A stretch of 64,000 bases of DNA, from contig ML677334.1 in NCBI GenBank assembly GCA_007922305.1, positions 23,605,074 through 23,669,073 on the forward strand. The letters are read 5' to 3'. Position numbers and translations under genes: made by a program. Position 1 is the stretch's first letter. The number at the start of each line of letters is the position of its first letter. This DNA comes from Dermatemys mawii (Eukaryota; Chordata; Testudines; Dermatemydidae). Shown in pieces: positions 31,601 through 46,600 of the stretch. Under the pieces are notes generated by a model that was not told where the DNA came from, made no database searches, and was given only the letters and a program-made list of their open reading frames with translations.

Positions 31601-34600
31601 CAGGTACATTAAAGATACTTCCAGGACACTGGAACAGGAATAGCAAATGAGACTAAAGCATGGCACAATGATATGTGAATGTGATCCCAACCAAAAATTC
31701 AAGTTGGGACTTCTCACTGCACTCTCATCTTAGGAACATCCCCATGCCTCATGTCACACACAGACCTCCCCACCTCCCAACACACTGAACCTCCTTACCA
31801 ATGCCACCCTTTTCTCATGCTCCAGTGGTTCTCTTTCCTCAACTCTTATTTCTCAGTCTCGCTTGTGGCTGCAACTCTTTTCCATTCTTTTGGGGTCTGA
31901 ACCTATCTCCCCACCCTGATATCACTGCTATGTCCTCCCTTTCAATATCCCCCTCTATATTCCTGGGTTTCCACCCTTTCCTTCTCACCAGTTTGTGAGA
32001 TGAAATGCTTGATGTGATGGGAGAGTGTGAGGGCAGCATACATTTTGCATCATTAGTAAAGAAGGCAAGTAAACCTGTGAAAAACACCAAAAACGAATGG
32101 ATTTAGAGGGAACTCTACCAGGTTAGAAATCTTGTCTGAATTACTAGCTTAAATAATTAACCCACAGAATTTGAAAACTAATTTACTTTTCACTATGCTC
32201 TCAGCTTGGGCAATGGAAGTAGAACATTTCTCCTTTTCTCTTTGACATATGGACATCAGAGTATTTCTGGGAAACTGATGAGGAGCAGTTACAGAATGTT
32301 ATGGCTGGCACAAAACATATTTCCTGGGCTACCTATTTCTGCCTTATGGGCTTTGGAAGGAGACCTAAGGAGGAGAGAGTTATGAAGGTGCTATTTAGGG
32401 GCTTATGAGGGGGATCTGGCTGGAACAAGCAGTGACTGGGTCTGGAGAAGATTGCCCATGGGAACTGATGCCTCTTTGACAAGCCACGCATGTCCCTTCT
32501 TTATTCTCTTTTTGCTCTGGCTCTTTTCCTTCTCAGTTTTTCTCCCCATCTCTGTCTTGGTGTTTTCTCTCTTTGCTCTTCTTTCTTCTCGGGAGCTAAA
32601 ATATGCTAGCTGACTGAGTTACAGTCAATCCCCTGATTAACAAGCACCTTCTCCTTGAGTTCTTAGCTAATAGGATTTTGAACCCACATATGTTTTTTGT
32701 TTTCTCTTAACTAAAATCATTTCCAGTTTTAAACTATGTCCGTACCCTGACAAATTCTGATTTTCTAAATGCAGATAAGATTGTACAGGAGTTTAGGTGC
32801 ATGAGCAGATTAAACTAGATAAGTTGACTTTTTTTCTCCAAGTTAGTGTGTGTATTTAGAAGGGCTACTTAGGGAAGGCAAATTATATAACAAATCCTTT
32901 GTTTCAGGCAAATAGACAGACCCCTAGTTGCAATTCAGCAAAAATGTCCACTCCTACAGACAAGGCCCTAAGAAAATTTGAGCATAAAATTAATCTAGGT
33001 AAGTATAATCCTATCGTCATCTTTTATGGTAACAGGCATACCTTGGTGACATTCAGTGACTAATTCTAATTACAGTGAGATGGAGCTTTTAGACGTTATA
33101 ACTAGCCAGCTGTTACCAAACAGTTAAAAGGGTTAATATTGGATGTCATCTTCAGGCATTATGTTTGTCTTTAGATATCATTTCTGGAATCTCCATCTCC
33201 TCAGACAGCTGTTCTGTCTCTCTTCCCTGCCTCCTCCTGATTACACAAAATCACTTTTCTGTAATTTCACCCCAGAAACAATCTGACTGGCTGGGAGGGA
33301 GGGACTCAGCTGTCCATCAGACCATCATCTGATCACTCTCAAAGCTGCAGCAGTTCAGCTTCTTTGGTTCTACAATACTCTGTATAGTCAGCATGCAGTG
33401 AAGTTGCTATGTAACATACCATGGTATCTTGTGATAGCAAATTTATACGAGGATACAGCAATTTTTGCCTAGAATCTTTCATACCAATAGATTTCCAAAA
33501 TGATAACTGAGTAGGCCAGTGTTTTATAGATACAAACAGCAGCAGCACTCTTGGCATTAAGTCACATGCCTCCTTAAACATCAGAATTAGCGTTACAGAG
33601 GGAATATTGGCTTGGACAGTGAGGGCTATCGCTTACTTTATTTGGAAAATGGCATGGGATTTTTTTAAGTTCCTTGAGAGAAGGGCAAATGGACTTCTGT
33701 TTAACATCCCACCTGAAGGACAGCATCTCGAGGCACTGTCTCATCTCCAGGGCAGAAGCCCCTGTTACTCCTCTGTAATCCTGGAGTGGGTCTCAGACCC
33801 ATAGAGGAGAATGCTAAGTTAACTCATGCCACTAGTGCATATGTTTTGAAAACTCGATCATCTTGTTACAAGTATTTCTTTATGTGCCTTGAATATATGT
33901 GATATATATTATTGGCAGCAGAACTGTAGCTGCAGTTGTGTGTGTGGAAAATCTCTTTGATCTTCACTTTATTTTTTTTTAAATATATTTTTCAGATAGG
34001 TTAAATCTTGCTGACTCTGTTATAAACAAAGTCACAGAAAAGTCTAGGCAAAAGGAAGCAGATATGTAAGTACTTTGGGTGGCTGTATTCCTGTTGATTT
34101 ATTGAAAACTCTTATACCCTCAAATTGTTTTCTACCACAAACTGCAACTTGATCTATGATGCTGAATAAACTAGAAATTAGAGAATGTAAATATGCTGTT
34201 TGTATTTTGGATAGGGCTGTCCAGGGATTTAAAAAATTAATCACAATTTATCACGCAAAAAAATGTATTGAGATTAATCTCACTGTTAATAGAATACCAT
34301 TCATTTAAATATTTTTGGATGTTTTCTACATTTTTAAAATGTACTGATATCAATTACAACACAGAATACAAAGTGTACAGCGCTCACTTTATTTTTGATT
34401 ACAAATATTTGCACTGAAAAAAATTTTTCAATTCACCTATTACAAGTACTGTAGTACAATCTCTATCATGAAAATTGAACTTAAAAATGTAGAATTATGT
34501 GCAAAAAAACCTGAATTCAAAAATAAAATCTAAAATTTTAGAGAGTGCAAGTCCACTTGGTCCTACTTCTTGTTCAGCCAATCACTCAAACAAATTTCTT

Positions 34601-37600
34601 TACGTTTTCAGGAGATAATGCTGCCCGCTTTTTGTTTACAATGTCACCTGAAAGTGAGAACAGGCATTCACATGGTGCCAATGTTACATGATATTTACGT
34701 CCCAGATGCGCTAAAGGTTTATATGTTCCTTTGTGCTTTAACCACCATTCCAGGAGATATACGTCCATGCTGATGTTGGGCTCTGCTTGATAACGATCCA
34801 GAGCAGTGTGTACCGATGCATGTTCATTTTTACCATTTGAGTCAGACGCCACCAGAAGGTTGATTTTCTTTTTTGGTGATTCAGATTCTGTAGTTTCTGC
34901 ATTGGAGTGTTGCTCTTTTAAGACATCCGAAAGCATGCTCCACACTTCATCTCGCTCAGATTTTGGAAGGCGACTTCAGATTCTTAAACTTTGGGTCGAG
35001 TGCTTTAGCTGTCTTTAGAAATCTCACATTGGTACCTTCTTCGCGTTTTGTCAGATCTGCAGTGAAAGTGCTCTTACAGTGAACAACATGTGCTGGGTCG
35101 TCATCCAAGACTGCTTTAACATGAAATATGTGGCTGAATGTGGGTAAAACAGAGCAGGGAACATACAGTTCTTCCCCCCCAAAAGTTCAGTCAAAAATTA
35201 ATTAGTGCATTTCTTTTTTAACAAGCATCATCAGCACGGAAGCATGTCCTCTGAAATGGTGGCCGAGGCATGAAGGGGCATATGAATGTTTAGAGTATCT
35301 GGCAAGTAAATACCTTGCAATGCTGGCTACAAAAGTACCATGCAAATTCCTGTTCTCACTTTCCGGTGACACTTTAAATAAGAAGAAGGCAGCATTATCT
35401 CCTGTAAATGTGAACAAACTTGTGTGTCTTAGCAATTGGATGAACAAGAAGTTGGACTGAGTGGACTTGTAGGCTCTAAAATTTTACACTGTTTCATTTC
35501 TGAGTGCAGTTATGTAACAAACAAAAATCTACATTTGTAAATTGCACTTTCATGACAAAGAGATTACACTACAGTACTTGTATTTTTCAGTTCACCTCAT
35601 ACTATTTCTTTTGTTTATCATTTTTACAGAGCAAATTTTGGAATTAACATTTTTCCCATAAAATGGGATGATTTGCTGAGCCAGTCACTAAAGTCATTGC
35701 CAGGTCTTGATCTTGCTTTCTTTTGAAGTCAGTTGCAAATCTAATGTATTTCAGTGGCTGTGGGATTAGCCAATAAAACAGAAAATGCTTGTGGTACTTT
35801 AAAATGGGATTCTTTTGCTGGCAATGTAATGATGTTTCCTCTTTTCTCTCTCTTCCTCGCCTAATTTTCTTCTTGAGCATTCATTCTGGAAAAATTATTG
35901 GTGGAGCTATGGCTATTTCTCCTGAGTAGATCATGATATGCTGTTATATTTTAATTTTCATAGGTATCGAGTCAAAGATAAATCAGACAGAGCAACGGTG
36001 GAACAGGTAAGTCTTAAATGTATCAAACTGTTTGTTGTTTTCATTTGAATCACTAACCAGAGGTAAAATCCTAGCTTCATTGGTGACAATGGCAAAACAT
36101 TCATGACTTCAGTGGGGTTGGGTCCCACCCCATGTTTTTCTTGTCTTTCTGAACAAGACTGCTTTATAAGACTTGTGTCTGCTTTCACAGCTGGTTTGGA
36201 GAAAATTGTGGTGCTTAGTATTATGATTTGCTGTTGTATTCAGCTGGATTTCGTTGATAAGCATAGAATTTCATCCTAGGTTTACTCAAAAGTGGACTTT
36301 TCCATGGAAAAGATGAAATGGTGCCATTATTTTTTTTTTTTAATCCACACATTTTTGCTTCTAAAACTAGTATGATACATTAAAGGCCTGTATACCACAA
36401 GGACCACCATGTGCTATTGTGAATGCCTGCTACATTTTAAAGTAGCTGTTCTGAGGCACTTTTTTCTTTGGTACTATAGATGGGAAATCACTCCTCTATT
36501 AGCATTAGCCTAAGGATACATGTCATATATTATAAACCATTGATTAGGAGTTGCATACAAATCAAACACATTTTCCCCTAATATTTTAAAGATCATTCCA
36601 AAATTATAGAAGAAACAGAATACTATCCAGATAGAATTTTGAATGGCTTGGTCCACTAAGATGCTGTGGTTCTGTGAGTTCTTCAGTTCAAGATGGATTA
36701 GTTTAATAATATTCTCAGTAAACTGAATAAAGTGATTTTTTGCTTATTTTTTTTTTCTAATTTCCAATGAGGTATTAGATCCAAGAACACGAATGATCCT
36801 GTTCAAGATGCTAACTAGAGGTGTCATATCAGAGATAAATGGCTGTATCAGCACAGGAAAAGAAGTGAGTTTCATTCCAACTGGCATGCTACAGTCTTTC
36901 TTTGCAAACTGAAAGGACATTGACTGTGCTGAAAGGGAAATAATAAAATACTTATTATCTCTGGCATTAAATTAATTTTCTTGTGTTTGTCAAGAAGTTA
37001 ATTTATTTACTGTAAAGTGAGACAGCTGTTACTTTGAATTTCATCACATATCAATAGTGAAGCTGCTGAACTCTGTTTAATAATCAAAATATGGAGCACC
37101 ATTTAAATTCCACTTAGACCATAAGTGGTCTTGAGGACTTGAGTGGTCCATAGGCCTCATGCTGGCACTCGCCACAGAGTACGGTGACCAGATGTCCCAA
37201 TTTTATAGGGACAGTCCCGATATTTGGGGTTTTGTCTTATATAGGCACCGATTACCCTCCACTCTTTCTCCCGATTTTTCACACTTTCTGTCTGGTCACA
37301 CTAGCACAGAGGCTAGTTTCACTCTTACAGCCAAAGGCTGGTCTCATTGAAATAACAGGCCACGCTCCATTGACTTCAGTAGAATCAGTATTTGGCTCTG
37401 AAGATCTGATCTTACAGACCCCTGCTTATCAGATGTGTAGTCCTCACTCATGCAGATCATTCTGTTGAAGTCCGTGTGACCACTTTCAGGAGTGCAGAGT
37501 ATCAATGAGAGTTGAGGGTGCTTGGCACCTCTTTGGATCAGGCTCCTCTCTAGATATCTGTAATGGACATCCCAGCCATTATGGTGAAATTCTACTGCAT

Positions 37601-40600
37601 TTACGCCTTTTAGAGCTTTATACGCATGCTAACATCTTTGCATGGTTTTAGATCTCAGTCCTACAAAATATTCCCAGTGGTAGGATCCCTGGGCCTGTGT
37701 GAAATCCAGTTGACGTCAGTGGGGCACCCCGGTTTCCGGGGGTCTTTAGGCTTGAGACCTGTAACAGCACCGTCACCACCTTATATTTTGAGGGGTCCCT
37801 GTAATACCCCATCTCAGTTTCCCTCTTCTCAGGGTTCCTTTAAAAAAAATCTACACAGCCCAAGATACTCAAAAACAAGTCCCCTTCTGCGGTCCAATTT
37901 ATTAAGTCCTGACAGTTTCAGATAGTTCTCTCCCCTCACCCCACCTCCACCCCAGATTACACTCATTTAGTTGTATTTGGACTGGCAATAAAGTCTGTCA
38001 AAACAAGTGTAACTCAGAACAAAAACGTCTTAACAGTCCTTCCTCCAGGGCATTTCTGATAGAGTGCAGTTTTCCCACCCTTCTCTGGGGTTTGGAGGCC
38101 AGGACTTACCATCTGGAAGCATACAAACAACCTTCCCCTGCTGTCTCCAGCAGGAGCCTTCTTTGCTTTCTGCAGCTGCGCAAGCTCAGGTCTCAGCCTT
38201 ACCCAAAGTCTCTCCCTTATCTACCCCAGAGGCCTGATTGGGTCACCCCTCTGCGAAGGAGAGTTAGCTGTGTCACAGGTGGGATTCAGACCCATTTCCC
38301 TTTAAAGGGGCAGCCACCCTGTGACAAAGCCCAGTGGTTTAATTTCTCTCCTAAAAAATGCTGTTCTTGACGGTATTTGATACATGAGCAAACTTTTTAG
38401 TACTTAAACTATTCCCAGGACGTTAATATTGTTTCTCTTACCTTCACACTTATAGGCTAATGTCTATCATGCCAGTACAGCGAATGGAGAGAACAGAGCA
38501 ATAAAGATTTATAAAACCTCTATTTTGATGTTTAAAGATCGGGATAAATATGTGAGTGGGGAATTCAGGTGAGTTGAAGTTCTTTTCTTTAATGACAGCA
38601 AACCTCTCCAGGACTAGCTGTGCGTTTACCTAATTTTTGTCACAGATATTCTATAAATGTTTAAGTCTCTGTGTGCTTGTTTTTAAGATTTCGTCATGGA
38701 TATTGTAAAGGAAACCCGAGGAAAATGGTGAAGACGTGGGCAGAAAAAGAGATGAGGAATTTAATAAGGTGATTTTTATGTTTAACTTCGGTGCAGCCGT
38801 GACCTTGTGCATTCCATTGCTGGTGGGAATGAATGTAAGTGTGAGCCGGCTGCTGCTCAGTGTCTCCTGTGTGGTATCTGTGTGGGAAATTGGTGGGATG
38901 TGATGTCACGGCCTTCAGGGCTGTCACCAGTTCCCTGCCTGCTTATTTGGGGGCCTTGTTCATTCATACATTATTGATAAGGAATGTTGAAAAAGATTTC
39001 CCCAATACTGCTAAGCGGCAGCATTCCCAGCCTGATGAGTCTAAGGTGTTTCTTTTGCATGAACAGCCCTTGGGCAGACTGCCATACACACCCACCCACA
39101 CAGCCTCAGTGATCTGAGTGGGCTCCACCCAAACACAGCTAACCCCCCATCCACTGTCAATGCAGGATCAAGTTCTACATCATTCTAGCTGTTGTATTGT
39201 CTCTGTTCCTAACGCGTTGCTTTACTTTTTCTATATTAGGCTAAGTATTTCCATTAACATTTAAGTTCCCCATCTTACTGTGCATGGATTGTACAATGGG
39301 ACAAACCTTGCAATCCTTATTCAGATGAACTTCCCAAAGGAATCAGACAGTCGGGATCTGGCACATGACATTAAGCTTTGAAATCCACCCTTGCTGTCAT
39401 GCTGTGACCAGCTCATTCATACTGTAGCTACCTGATTAATATTAGACTTTTAGGAAACGCAGTTCAAGGCTTTTCATCTAACAAACTTGTTTATAATGCA
39501 CAACCCTCTTGTGATGTTTTTAAGTGTCAAGCAGGCAGTGACATCGCTGTAGAGCTCATGATGCCACTTCGTTCCCTCACAAACACGGTGAACAAGAGAA
39601 GTGGCAGAACCAAGTTTTGTGGCTCTTCACACACGAGAGCCCTCAGGGCAGAGGAGCAATTGTTCATCACGGCAGTCTGGTCCTCTAGGAGAGGAAAGAG
39701 CAGAGGTGCTCCAGAGTGACTCAGTCTAGCCTTGCCAGGGAATCTGCAGACTCTGACTGTTTGATTAAAACCTTCCCCAGAATAGTAGGGTGAGAAACAA
39801 GGTGATCCTAGGAGATATTGTCAGTGTCAAGGGTGATTCTCCAGCAGCGGTCAAACAATTACTCTTTTGAGTGATTCTGGCAGCGTGCCCTCCCTGGGGA
39901 GGCATCAGTGACCTCTTCCTTTTACAGACCCAGCATCTTTCCAGTAGATTTAGTGGGGAATTTTCAATAGTGTCTAAGTGAGGTAGGAGCACAAATCTCA
40001 TTCACTTTCATAGGCCTTGTTCTCCTAACTCATGTGTGTTTTGAAAAACCCTGGTGATGAGGGACATGGATGTATATCTCCAGCATTTCCACACCTGCAC
40101 AGAGTGAAATCTGCTGAAACTCAAGGAGAGACAACATTGTGGCCTCCTTCCACTAGGATCAGTAGTTTGTGTGTGTGTATGGTGGGGCCTCGGGGAGGAG
40201 GGAATCAGGGAAGCTAGAGAGCTATCCAATAATCTGGTGCCAACTGGGGTGGCTCATTTGATGATAGCTGTTCAATTGCGTTCCTGCTGGTCCCAGATCC
40301 CAGGCACAAAAGATGGGTTCTGATTTTAATCTGCCTCAGATCCTGCCCTCAGTTATGGGGGAACAAGATGTGTGGAACCTGATCTCCCATATAATCCCCC
40401 ATGACCCTTAGTGTCACTCACAAAGCTTCAATAGAGGGTGGGAGTCTTTAATGCTGTCTGTTTCAGGAGTGAAACAGCAGAGAATCTCAGCCACGGCACC
40501 AAGGTGCCTCCCAGGACTGGGGAAGAACCCATAGGAGACGGACACACACGGACACACACACACACACACACGGACACACACACACTTCATTATCCTCTCT

Positions 40601-43600
40601 CAGCCTGTGACAGCCATGACAGGGAATAATTGTAAGGCTCTGCCTGCATGCTGATCCTTATCATAGAATATCAGGGTTGGAAGGGACTTCAGGAGGTCAT
40701 CTAGTCCAACCCCCTGCTCAGAACAGGACCTAATTCCCAACTAAATCATCCCAGCAAGGGCTTTGTCAAGCCTGTCCTTAGAGGCTTTTTAAGGAAGGAG
40801 ATTCCACCACCTCCCTAGGTAACCCATTCCAGTGCTTCACCACCCTCCTAGTGAAAAAGTGTTTCCTAATATCCAACCTAAACCTTCCACGCTGTAACTT
40901 GAGACCATTACTCCTTGTTCTATCATCTGGCACCACTGAGAACAGTCTAGATCCATGCTCTTTGGAACCCCCTTTCAGATAGTTGAAAGCAGCTATCAAA
41001 TCCCCCTTCATCCTTCTCTTCTGCAGACTAAATAATCCCAGTTCCCTCAGCCTCTCCTCATAAGTCATGGGCTCCAGCCCCTAATCATTTTTGTTGCCCT
41101 CTGGTGGACTCTTTCCAATTTTTCCACTTCCTTCTTTGGAGTGTGGGGTCCAAAACTGGACACAGTACTCCAGATGAGGCCTCACCAATGCCTAATAGAG
41201 GGGAATGATGATGATCACGGCCCTTGATCTGCTGGCAGTGCTCCTACTTATGCAGCCCAAAATGCCGTTAGCCTTCTTGGCAACAAGGGCATGCTGTTGA
41301 CTCATGTCCAGCTTCTTATCCACTGTAACTCCTAGGTCCTTTTCTGCAGAACTGCTGCCTAGCCACTCGGTCCCTAGTCTGTAGCACTGCATGGGATTCG
41401 TCCATCCTATGTACAGGACTCTGCATTTCTCCTTGTTGAACCTCATCGGTTTTCTTTTGGCCCATTCCCCTAATTTGTCTAGGTCCCTCTGTATCCTGTC
41501 CCTACCCTCCAGCATATCTACCACTCCTCCCAGTTTAGTGTAATCAGCAAACTTGCTGAGGGTGCAGTCCATGCCGTCCTCCAGATCATTAATGAAGATA
41601 CTGAACAAAACCAGCCCCAGGACCGACCATTGCTGCACTCTGGTTGATACCAGCTGCCAACTAGACATGAAGCCATTGATCACTACCCTTTGAGCCCTAC
41701 AATCTAGACAGCTTTCTTATAGTCCATTCATCCAGCCCATACTACTTTAACTTGCTGGCAAGAATACTGTGAGACCGTATAAAAAGCTTTGCTAAAGTCA
41801 AGGAATAACACGTCCACTGCTTTCCGCTCATCCACAGAGCCAGTTATCTCATCATAGAAGGCAATTAGCCTTCTTCAAGTCCTCTCTTCCTCCTTGGCAT
41901 GATTCCGTGGCAGAATGTCTTGGGATCCTCCTCCTTTGTGTTGTTTGGTGTGTTCCCTCGGGGTCCTTCCTCCTCTTCCTGTCCAAGCCCCTGCTCTGGG
42001 ATTCCATTCCATGCCCTCTGCGTTCTCAGCTGGGTACAGGAGTTCTCCTCATTCCCTGCTCTCAAATAGTTGCTGTGTCCCACAGCCTGGGTTGGGGAAT
42101 GGATCCCCTCATGTCTCACATCCACCATTGAAAACGATGTCAGAAGATGATCAGTTTCCCCACTCCAATGTGTTGCACACTAATTGGTCCATGTAGGTCC
42201 TGCTGGTGCACACCAAATTCTCTAGTGTGTTTTAATGTAGCTGTGTTTAAAGTGCGCTATGGGACTTCCAGTGCTAACCAGCAGGGTCTAAACGGACTAA
42301 TTTGTGTGCAATATGATATGGTATGCACTTCAGAAATATTGCCACAATGTGGACAACACAGGACATTTGTGGCATACTTTCTCACATTCCACTCAGTTTG
42401 GGGGCCCTCTCTAACAGTGGGCCGGAGCAAACTGTCCTTCAGCCTGGACAAGGAGTTTAGCGGGTCAAAACACAACAGTTCCGCAAAACCCAGGGCTGCT
42501 GGGAGCTCTGATTTATGATCTTATGATTAAGACCCCAGATTGGGAATCGAGATGTGAGTTCATTTTTCAGGTTTGCCACAGTCTTGCTGTCTCACCTTAG
42601 ACATTCTCTGTGTATCTATTTCCCATCCTTAAAATGGGGATAATGTTACTTCCCATGTATATTTAGAATGTAAGCCCTTTGGGACAGGGATGGTCTGTTA
42701 CTCTGTACAGCACCTTCAATAGAGGGGTTCAAATTTAATTGGTGCCCCTCAGCACTACCATGATACAAATTATAAGTAATATATATTGCATTTGTTTTTA
42801 ATAGGTAGTTACAGGTTTTTTGTTATAATGTTACAGGTTGAATACAGCACAAATACCTTGCCCAGAGCCAATTATGCTAAGAAGTCATGTACTTGTCATG
42901 AGTTTTATTGGTAAAGATGACATGTAAGTATCCTCAGAAAATCAGTGAGAACTTCTTGACTGATAGGCTTGAACAAAAGTGAATTAAAAAAAATCTGTTG
43001 AATTTGCTTAGTTTATGGCATAGGCTGGTGATTAATTGAGTACAATTGCTCTGGTGTGTAAATGAGCTGTAAAATATCAAGATCCCTCCCAGCTGCTGTT
43101 GTAAAGGGTCTGCCTGATTCCAAAGCCTTATCCATGCAGGGAATGAGCAAATAGTCTGCATTAGCTAGAAATTAAGGCCCGAGTTCTGTAACCGGATCTT
43201 CTTGGGCCTTTTTATACTGCATAGAATACGGATGGTGAGGATTCTATGGGCTTGGCTACACATGCAAAGTTAAAGCGCATTAAAGCATCCCTGGGCACCC
43301 TAACTCCCCATGTGTCCACACTGGCAAGGCACGTAGAGCGCCTGGACTCCGCAGCTGGAGTTCTCCTGGTAATCCACCTCCACGAGAAGCATAACACCTG
43401 GTATGCCCTGGCTGAAATGCCCCAGCGTCAATGTGAACAAGGTGTTATATTACTGCGCTGTGATTGGCCTCTGGAAACGTCCCATAATCCCCTGAAGTCA
43501 AGTGGCCACTCTGGTCATTGTTTTGGACTCGGCTGTAGGAATGGAGATATGCCCTTTCAAAGCTCTTTCTGACAGCCGGCATGCTTATCTGCTCCAGGAT

Positions 43601-46600
43601 AAAGCAAATCATTAGTATTGAATGCTGCTGTTGAGAGTGTGTGTGTGAGAGAGATAGGTGAGGGGGAGGGGATCTGCTGCTCTCTGAACTTACAAGACAG
43701 CAGGGCAACATGCTCTTAGCACCCCAAAACCCCACTCTGTCTCTTCTCCCCACACATACATACAACACATTCTCTGTCACACTTCCCCTATCCCCCATTT
43801 GAAAAGCACGTTGCAGCCACTCGCACACTGGGATAGCTGTCACAATGCACTGCTCTCCGTGGCGTTGCAAGAGCCAGTGCGCTTGAATCTGCAGTGAACA
43901 CACTGCAGCACTTTCCCTACTGTGGTCTCAGAGGGCTGATTTAACTCACAGTGCTCTACATCTGCAAGTGTAGCCATGCCCTATGTTCTAGAAATGTAAA
44001 GTAAACTTCAAAGCTCAGGCTGTGATGTGTTAATGCTTTAGTTGGAAAGTTCATTAGTGATGCACACAGAAATGTTAAGTCAGCATTTTGTAATGTAAAT
44101 ATTTAATATTTATACTGTTGTGGTCTAGTTCTTCAGCTGGTTTAAAACGTAGTTCCACTTTCTGCAGTGGTGTGATGAATATTTATTTCAGCTGTGGAGC
44201 TGGCCAAGTGTTTGAGTAAATCACTGAGGTCTTTCCATTTACTGAATTAAAATGGATCAAGTATTGTGGTGAAGGGACTATATACAGCTGGTGTAAAATG
44301 GGAGAATTTATTCTGATTGTTTGTTTTTTAAATCCAAGGCCTGCTCCTCTGTTGAAAAATGCTCAGCTATCTGACTCGAAAGCCCGGGAGTTGTATCTGC
44401 AGATTATACAGTACATGAGAAGAATGTACCAGGATGCCAAACTTGTTCATGCAGATCTCAGTGAATTTAATATGCTGTATGTTTTTAAACCTTGCTCTGT
44501 ATTTTAACATTTAAAATGTAGGCATCGATGGCTTCTCCCATAGTATATGGAGCTGTGCAGTACTAATATGCTCCTATGGCAGAGTGGTATATTCCTTTCA
44601 GCTCTGCTTTGTAATTTACCTGTTTTTATTATACAGATTTCATCCCATACCTCTCTCAGATAATTTAGCTTGCAAAATTTCCCTGAATAGGTTATTCAGT
44701 AAGTTTTTTTTTTTCATCAGCTGACGAATAAACAAGTAAGCTACTTTAATTCATTGTTCTAAAATTGCTTTTTGTGTTCATCAGGATTGTTTTCTCAAAT
44801 AACGTGCAACAGTATAACTGAAAACAACTGTTATATGGAACGTGTCCATAGCAAAACTTTAGTGTCCGACCCCCCCCAGAACTTGAACCATTTTTTTCAA
44901 ATGGTCGGATTTTAAAAAAAGAAATCTGCTTTTCCCTTGCTGCATCTCCAGATACCACAGTGGAGAGGTGCACATCATTGATGTGTCTCAGTCGGTGGAG
45001 CATGACCACCCACATGCATTAGAGTTCCTGCGGAAGGACTGTGCCAATATCAATGGTGAGTGGGCAGTAGTTGAACTCCTCTTCTAAGAGCTCATTCCTT
45101 TAGGAAGGTTAACTGTGTACTTCCTTGTATTCCTCAGACTGATGCTGTATGTAGAACAAAATGGAGTTAGTTAACATGCACATCATCTTAGGATGAGTCT
45201 AAGTTTTGTCAGGAAACCAACAAATTATGCTACGCCAAGTACAGCCAAGGTAGAGTGTATCACACAAATTCAATTACGTGTGAGCTTATGTTGTAGGCTA
45301 CCCTAAGGAGAGCAGAGTTCGCACAATTTCTTATATTACAGCAAAGGAAATATCTACCTGCTGTTACGGCAGAGGACATACAGACTTCAGATTTGCTATG
45401 TTCAATGATTACAGATCAAGTACAGAACTACTTAGTCAACAAGGCATTACTCTTGGTTTGATCATGTTAGTCCTTGCACCTGTGCAGAGCAGGTTACCAG
45501 TTTGCGGCCCTTGGTGATCTGTGCTTAAAGGACTAGCCTAATATTTTATGTCAAGTTCAGCAAGATGCAGTGAGCACTCTCCCACAATATTTTATTTAAA
45601 AATATTGAAATTGTCTTCATAGCAGAAGTATGGACAACTCTGGTCTGCATTTTGCACAGGGCAGTGTCTCCTTGTAAACATCGTCTTCGTTGCTGAAAGC
45701 TTTATTTAAGAAAAAGGGAAAATCCCATAAAACAGAACTTCTCACATTTTGATATCACATATTGCTTGAGAGTCGGCGAATGAGTAGTGTCTTATCTCTC
45801 TTGTGTTCCATAGGTTTGTGAATGTTTTCTTCTATTATCTGTACCATCCCCTTTCTTCTCCACGTTGTCCAGCATGTTTTCTCTAGTGCCACGTGACTTT
45901 GGAAGTTTCTTTGGCTGACCTTTGTCATCCCAGTTCTCTGCTCTATCACTTCCATGCTGCTGTTTACTTTTTCTACTTTAGAATTTGCAGTAGCATGACA
46001 GTGATCATACATGCCATGTGGTCTGTCCCTGGGCTCTGAGAGCCACCTGGGCTGCTTCCAGGCTTACGTTTTGTTCTGTCTTTCTAATTCATTTCTCAGA
46101 GATGCTATGTTGATTTATCCACAGAGAGCATTAGCATTAGAGAGTATTCAGCTAAATACCCGTGGAGTGCCTTTGGTTTTTACTTGAATATTGAACCTTA
46201 TTTTCCCAGTCAACCTTCAGATTTAGTTAGGAGTGGTATCTTAAATTAGCTGGATGTGAGTATCAAAGAATGGCCATTAGCCTAAGATGTGCACCATATG
46301 GTCCGTCCCATAAATGAAATTTAAATAGATCTTAACTGTACTCAGGGCCCACCTTTGATTCTCATCTGTAGAAATTCCAGATCTGAAAATTTCACTGTTT
46401 GACATCTACAAAGTTTTAATCTCAATATACTGCAACTGATTGATCCTCTATGAAGCCTCCTGTTTTCTGGTCACATTTGGCTTTCACTGACTTTTGCCCT
46501 TAACGTCAATAGGAATGGGGATTGGACTTCCAATTTGCATGCTTTATTCAGCATTTGTTGCATCTGAAAGATGGGCAACTTGGGCTTTGGATGACCAAGA

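Larger units (their letters stand above)
34216..35640. mobile_element. Rearranged hAT transposon remnant with transposase pieces in both orientations
   Basis: Lies in RIOK1 intron 4. Two arms (about 34425-34677 and 35336-35582) are inverted copies; both contain gagataatgctgcc and gaaagtgagaacagg in opposite orientation. On the minus strand (34945-34586) a frame encodes a hAT-type C-terminal dimerisation domain with [10 protein letters not shown] and [18 protein letters not shown]. On the plus strand (35245-35460) a shorter frame encodes [11 protein letters not shown] and [18 protein letters not shown]. The upstream catalytic region is missing, so neither is a working transposase. The left end is agggctgtcc; the right end is degraded. 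Confidence 0.8.
38769..42836 (+). other. RIOK1: RIOK1 intron 8
   Basis: 4.07 kb. Contains a CA-rich simple repeat at 40540-40585, an antisense CR1 LINE at 40661-41880 and a MIR-like SINE at 42525-42720. The remaining open frames have no recognisable relatives. Confidence 0.6.

Noticed and set aside
37720..38350. Possible solo LTR (ggggcaccccggtttccggg ... cagccaccctgtgacaaa)
   Set aside because: No matching TG...CA ends, target duplication or primer-binding site could be established, so it was left unannotated.
44298..44507. RIOK1 exon 10 extended to the stop after YVFKPCSVF
   Set aside because: The GTATGT donor at 44477 joined to 44952 restores the conserved LYH...IIDVSQ sequence; the extension destroys it.
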